NCBI GenBank assembly: GCA_036345935.2
Contig: JADWOT020000006.1
Location: 6,980,519-7,044,518, forward strand
DNA: 64,000 bases
Origin: Taenia hydatigena
Taxonomy: Eukaryota > Platyhelminthes > Cestoda > Cyclophyllidea > Taeniidae
Direction of reading: 5' to 3'
Part shown: piece by piece, positions 59,801-64,000 of the stretch
Position numbering within the stretch: position 1 is the stretch's first letter
Layout of the letters: each line of letters opens with the position of its first letter
Program-made: the position numbers and the translations under genes
Notes under the pieces: generated by a model
Database searches by the model: none
What the model was told of the DNA's origin: nothing
Seen by the model: only the letters and a program-made list of their open reading frames with translations

Positions 59801-62585
59801 GAGAGAAGTCAAAGCTGCTAACAAAAAGGGTTCCCTGTTTGCCTGCGAAGCAGAGCTCACATGCTGAGTGTATGGTCAGTCGATGGCAGTGACTTACTCA
59901 GGTTGCTTCTCACGCGCGCAACCTCCCTAAAATCGATCGATCGGCCGACTTGAGCGTTATTCACGGCCATTTCGCATTCACTCGTGCTACTACTGCTTAG
60001 TCCGGAAGCGCACATTCCAACAAAAGTGGTTAGGTGGGACGACCTCGAATCCCACTGCCAGAAGGAGTTCCCTTCTCATTGTCAGGAACAGCAGCGACGT
60101 CAGTGGCTGGCGGAGTTGGACCGTCAAGTGGAGGAGCGGCGCGTGGCACGGGAGCGTGAGCGCCTCCAGAGCCTCTCCGTTGAAACTGCAGATGACATTA
60201 AGGAGGCAGCGCGTGCAATGGGAGTGGAGAGAGAGAGTTGCGCAGCCAAATGTGACGTAAAATCCGCCAGCTTTGGCAGGGGTCGCGGATTGGCAGACCT
60301 GCTCGGCAAGCAGAATACTGACTCCGCTGCGAAGCGTCAGCAGCAGCTAGAATTACAGGTAGGGTAGAAATTCGGGAGTGCACCTTTTTTTTACTGAGAA
60401 CGGTTATTGCGAATAATGTGCTGTCACATACCATCGTTTTTGAGCGAGTGTCGATGCCAAAAGCAAACAGATTTAACCTAATCATTTGATCCCTATGTTC
60501 AAGCTTTTTCCACAAATGACACATAGTTCTATGCATAATTTAAAAAGTACATTTAAGCATGTATTTTAATTTGCCTACATGGTAATGTACTGCACAATTA
60601 AGATGTCCTGGATGCAATCGATATGCTTTATTAATTCCAGAAACCAACATTCAACACGAAGCAAATATTGATTGACTGAGTTTTCCTTGAACTTGCAACA
60701 ATACTCCGATGCTTAAACGGTTTATTTTGCGAATTTAGGTTTCAGTGAATTCGATTGCATTACCGTTAATTGGTTTCTTCGACAGGGATTGATTAAACTA
60801 TAGGTGTTACGACGAAAATATCTTAATCATTGAGGGAGTGGCAATTAAGGCAATTACATTTAAACAGCGAAAGGTTTATTACACGAAACAAGACTACCAA
60901 TTATTATTGGTCTAATTGTCTAAATTCATGGTTCTATCTCATGTTCATACTAGACCTTACTAGCTAGATAATAAGCGTTTCACTCCTCCCTACAAAAAGG
61001 TGGCGTATGCAGAGCAGATACGCGAGCGCGCGGAGCGCCGGCGCCAAGAGCGCGAAGCGGAGGCACGAATAGAGGCAGAGGAAGCTGCGCGTCTCGAGGC
61101 AGACTGTGCTCGTCTTCGCCAAGAGCAGGAGGCCGAGCTTGCGCGTCGACGTGAAGATGAAGTAAGGGCCTCCCTTCCTACTGCTAAGGTAGACGATGTC
61201 GCTATACGTATGAAGGCTTCGATTTCCATTCAAAACCGAGGTGTATATCTATTTCGCCGGCATAATTGATTGAATAAAACCCATAAAATTTCATTATCAT
61301 ATCACTTTAGGCAAGGCAAATGTTCACATTCTTTGTTGAGTCCACTGGTTGGAAAGTTTGCAAAATGGAGCTCAAATTCTGTAGGCGACAAAGCGTGCAG
61401 CAGTGATGGAGGCTCGGGAGAGGGCTCTCAGGGGGGTGAAGGTATCAGAAGGCGAAATGGCATACAAAAAGCGTGCCCAAGGAAGTGACCAACGTCTCTC
61501 GCGCAACACCAGTCGCATTCCTCGACCCTCGAATCGGGTGATTGAGAAGAAACATACCTTTTACTTATTTTCACTTTAGTAAACACGCCTTTCTAGAAAT
61601 GCCATTCTCTCTGTAGACCTCGTCCCATCAGAGAAGCACAGCTGATGGTGGCGAAAGGATGATGAAATCCAAGTTTGGAAGTACCTACACGCTTCCAAAT
61701 CGGGGTAAGTGTGATTGTCTTTGTTGAGCATCTAGACACTCGCCCACTAAAGTGGTTCCATTCTCAAATGATCGGTTGCTTCAGATCATCTTGAAGATGA
61801 AAACCTTCGGACTAAGCAGTATGTTCCAAAATGTTTGTCGGTGGTACACACTGAGTCAACCCTCCCGCCTGCTCCGATCACCACCAATGCCATCACCGCT
61901 TCCGCCCACCCCACCTCCGACTTCCTCTCCGCCATTACAGACCCCGACTTTGCCTATCCTCAGGTGCTTCAATCTCCTCTGCTCCACTTAACTCTGGTTT
62001 TTGGAGTCTAAGTATGGTAGTGGGAGTTGTCTCATCCCGAAACAATCTCATTACTAACCTTGCTTTACGTCGAACGGGATAATAGGCTTGAACGACTGCT
62101 CGCTGACAATTCGTAAGTTCACCTCGCGGGATGAGTCACAGAGGTGCTTAAATGGTTGTCGGTTCTCCATCCTCAGAAGCCTATTCTGATTTTCATTGGA
62201 ATCAGCATGGTAAATTCCATAATTGTTTATCTACCTACTGTATCTGATGAGATTTCGCACAATTTTTGCATTGGACAATGACTGATACACAGGCTTTGGA
62301 GAAAATTATGAGGAACGTTGCGTTGCATCAATCTTTACGGACAATATCAAGAATTCCCCAGCCTTTTTTTCACTTGAAGAATTTTGCATTACCCACCTTC
62401 AGCTGCTAACAAATAGAACTGCGTAGTCATCTTTCCTCAACGGAAATGTATAAAATAACGTCTGCCGTTTTCATTGGTTCGCATATTAACCAAACAATTT
62501 CTTCTTGTTGCAGGCCTCACGTGATTCCGCACTTCGACAAGTCTCTCGGATCAAGGAGGTTCGTCCTGTACGCATCATTAGCTAG
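56840..62585 (+). CDS. CCDC66: CCDC66-like coiled-coil protein, ten-exon model
   Basis: Exons by splice consensus and phase: 56840-57007, 57082-57306, 57551-57743, 58554-58721 (doubtful), 60009-60358, 61000-61161, 61385-61537, 61617-61704, 61785-61963, 62514-62585 (TAG). They sum to 1758 nt, or 585 residues (529 without exon 4), and all phases agree. The ATG is directly preceded by an AG and an in-frame stop, so a spliced 5' end is possible. The N-terminus is Lys/Arg-rich. Exon 3 ends with ERKRLQWLQER. Exon 5 carries QWLAELDRQVEERR and FGRGRGLADLLGKQ followed by AAKRQQQLELQ. Exon 6 is an almost pure Arg/Glu/Ala coiled coil. This order of W-L-E motifs, an LLD-like box, KRQ-Q-LE-Q and a charged coil matches the conserved CCDC66 domain. 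In vertebrates CCDC66 is a microtubule-associated protein of centrosomes, centriolar satellites and cilia. The vertebrate protein is longer, so this is a compact orthologue. The exon 4/5 junction is the least certain part. Confidence 0.75.
58554..58753 (+). other. Doubtful CCDC66 exon 4 overlapping a possible tRNA-related SINE (minus)
   Basis: The plus strand is open from an acceptor at 58553 to a donor at 58722 (G|GTGAGG, phase 1 in and out, 56 codons) or at 58754 (AAG|GTAGCT, which breaks phase with exon 5). The same GC-rich patch read on the minus strand has a good pol III A box (TGGCGGAGAGC, 58670-58660). It is followed 53 bases later by a perfect B box core (GTTCAAATCC, 58606-58597), the layout of a tRNA-derived SINE. 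No poly-A tail or target duplication is clear. It may be a genuine exon, an exonised SINE, or only a SINE in an intron. Skipping it keeps the frame from exon 3 to exon 5. Confidence 0.45.
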
Positions 62586-63202
62586 GGGAACGGAGTTAGG
62601 TACTGATGGGACCGATTTTTCTTTGCAGAGTCTTGCACAGCGCCAACACGAATTGCGCTCGATGCAGAATTTCTAGAGATGAGGATCGGCTTTTGACAAT
62701 TATCATGTACACATCAATTAACAAAATGACTCTCAAAATCGCATCACGTTTGCGTCACTTCTTTTTTGACCATGGGTCCCTTCTTGATTCAGCTTATTCA
62801 ATGCCTCTGAGGAGCAATTTGTAGAATGTATGAAAGAAGGCTGGTGCCCTCGGTAGGAACTCTGACTACCGAACTGGAGTCTCACCTTTATTTTCCGTCA
62901 ATTTGACGGTAGAGAGTAGACCCCACCACCAATTAGTATAAACTAGTAAGTCGCTACTATTTACTTTTCACCTGCAGCTTCTACTCATCAAGTCGAGTTT
63001 CACCCGGCACTAATAGTAATGGTTTTAATCACCGATGCCCAATCTGTGTTGTAAACTGCTTCACGCAACATTTAACTTCCTCCGCAACAATGATGCTACG
63101 CAACCAACACTGATAGATGGTCACAAGTAACAGCATTTTGGCAATCGGGCGACGATGCACAGGTCCCGTCAGCGGCACTTATTTACACCAAAAAGAGGCG
63201 GT
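62586..63202. other. Convergent intergenic region between CCDC66 and UXT
   Basis: About 620 bp separates the two stop codons, so it must hold both 3' UTRs. I do not see a canonical AATAAA on the plus strand close to the stop. No coding sequence is evident. Confidence 0.5.
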
Positions 63203-63440
63203 TCAGGCAAGAACGTCGTGGAAGTCAGGTCGGGGCTCCATGTCGAGAGTCTGAAGTTCGCGTAGGCCCTGCAAACACACCTTGATGCGCGCACGGATCT
63301 CGAAGGCCTTCTGGCGAAAGAGCTCTGCCCTCGCGGTAAGCAGTTCCACGCGCTGACGCACAAAGTCCAAGGCCTCGACGCGCGTCAACTCCACGTGAAA
63401 GCCCAAACCCACGTCCACGTAGAGGCGCTCCAACAAGGGA
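63203..63440 (-). CDS. UXT: UXT (prefoldin-like subunit), C-terminal exon
   Basis: The last exon on the minus strand runs from an acceptor (TTTTGAAG|TCCC, exon edge 63440) to TGA at 63205-63203. The translation begins PLLERLYVDVGLGFHVEL and continues EALDFV, ending after LQGLRELQTLDMEPRP. It aligns with the C-terminal half of UXT: the PDTSRIYV-type strand, the GYGF-LELT turn, the EAL-FI helix and the final GLRELQ helix are all recognisable in order. UXT is an alpha-type prefoldin of about 157 residues that works in the URI1/R2TP prefoldin-like chaperone complex and in transcriptional control. About 79 residues are covered here, so the N-terminal coiled-coil helix must lie in exons at higher coordinates, partly beyond what I can define. 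It converges on the CCDC66-like gene. Confidence 0.8.
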
Positions 63441-63502
63441 CTTCAAAACCAATCAACAATGTCAGCATCGCTTCCAATACAGATCTAGTCTTGATAACCT
63501 AC

Positions 63503-63552
63503 TTATAAATGATAGAGCCTTTAAACGAAGCAGCCGATCCGTACAATCTCCA
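63503..63552 (-). CDS. UXT: Possible penultimate UXT exon
   Basis: A 50-nt minus-strand segment between an acceptor (CCTGAAAG) and a good donor (TATAA|GTAGGT) ends in phase 2, which fits the next UXT exon (AA + T makes Asn). It would encode WRLYGSAASFKGSIIYN, in the position of the VDLG-NFF hairpin of UXT. Similarity is weak, and another frame of the same bases reads VEIVRIGCFV before a stop, so the assignment is tentative. Confidence 0.35.
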
Positions 63553-64000
63553 CTTTCAGGTGCCAAAATCTGCCGTGTACACATAGCTACCCTTGGTTTA
63601 TGTTGAAAATATCCTGTAACTAACTACCCTTTGGTTTACCTTAAAGAGAAATGAACAAGTGACATAGCTCGCGCAGCTTTTCAGCGCGAGCTGGATCGAT
63701 GGCAGTTTCAGGCTGGCAGTGTTCGGCAGACAACTTTAGCATTCAAAGTAAACCACACGAGGAATCTGAGTTGCGATCATGATATGTTTGAATTTACTGT
63801 AGAGAAGGTGAAGAGAACATGCAAATTAGCAGCAATATAGTTCGACATTAACGGCAATGGGGTCAAGAGAGCCAATTAGGAACGCAGAAACGAGCAGAAA
63901 AATCCACATTTTCAAGCAAGGGCAAATGGGTGGTTGATAAATTTCACCTAGAATGACTACAACTACGACCTGGAAATGCTTGAGCGTAACTAATGGCTCA
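63553..64000. other. Upstream part of the UXT locus, exons unresolved
   Basis: On the minus strand a strong donor (AAG|GTAAAC, exon edge 63640) follows a GC-richer stretch up to about 63745. One frame, from ATG 63744, reads KLSAEHCQPETAIDPARAEK and on to a TAA two bases before the donor. Another stays open through the donor but looks less protein-like. I could not decide which, if either, is a UXT exon. The rest is AT-rich and runs off the window. Confidence 0.3.

Noticed and set aside
60124..61233. Minus-strand frames opposite CCDC66 exons 5 and 6
   Set aside because: They are Ser/Arg/Ala-rich mirrors of Arg/Glu/Ala coiled-coil codons. The plus strand has consistent splice phases and a recognisable domain.
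63640..63745. Upstream UXT exon
   Set aside because: The strong donor at 63640 conflicts with the most protein-like frame, which hits a stop two bases before it. It could not be joined in phase with confidence.

Overview
The window reads as nuclear DNA of an animal, most likely a flatworm. Coding sequence is sparse and cut into short, arginine-, glutamate- and alanine-rich, GC-rich exons with GT..AG introns set in AT-rich DNA. Two genes are recognisable by family: a CCDC66-like coiled-coil gene (plus strand, about 56.8-62.6 kb) and the C-terminal exon of UXT, a prefoldin-like subunit (minus strand, about 63.2-63.4 kb). They converge tail to tail. The flatworm assignment is an inference from gene structure and repeat style, not from a marker gene. 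Nothing suggests bacterial, organellar or intact viral DNA.

The dominant structure is a giant inverted repeat. The arm at 23639-32130 is the reverse complement of the arm at 37969-46459 (8492 and 8491 bp). The axis is near 35049.5 and the single-copy spacer is 5838 bp. The arms look more than 99.8% identical: I found 11 substitutions and one 1-base indel, with six of the substitutions crowded into the outermost and innermost ~35 bp. A 27-bp CA tract and a 21-bp GTT tract have the same length in both arms. This means a very young inverted duplication, an arm pair kept alike by gene conversion, or an assembly artefact. The arms hold many short open frames but no gene I recognise.

From left to right: a smaller, older inverted repeat (388-982 and 3463-4035); a likely two-exon membrane-protein gene on the minus strand (5423-4682); a weak Cys-rich exon candidate (10855-10731); an apparently intronless 133-residue gene with CCAAT and TATA elements (12229-12630); a long gene-poor stretch; the giant inverted repeat; another gene-poor stretch; then CCDC66 and UXT. 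A dispersed repeat family is present in three copies (48945-49100 minus, 55553-55710 plus, 56272-56450 plus). A possible tRNA-related SINE overlaps candidate exon 4 of the CCDC66 gene.

Possible regulatory elements are a CRE palindrome (12863), a CLEAR-type E-box (21195), and an 18-mer carrying ATCGATTAATCGAT that occurs at both 10169 and 54978, 44.8 kb apart. Exon boundaries were derived by hand from splice consensus and phase. No transcript or database evidence was available.
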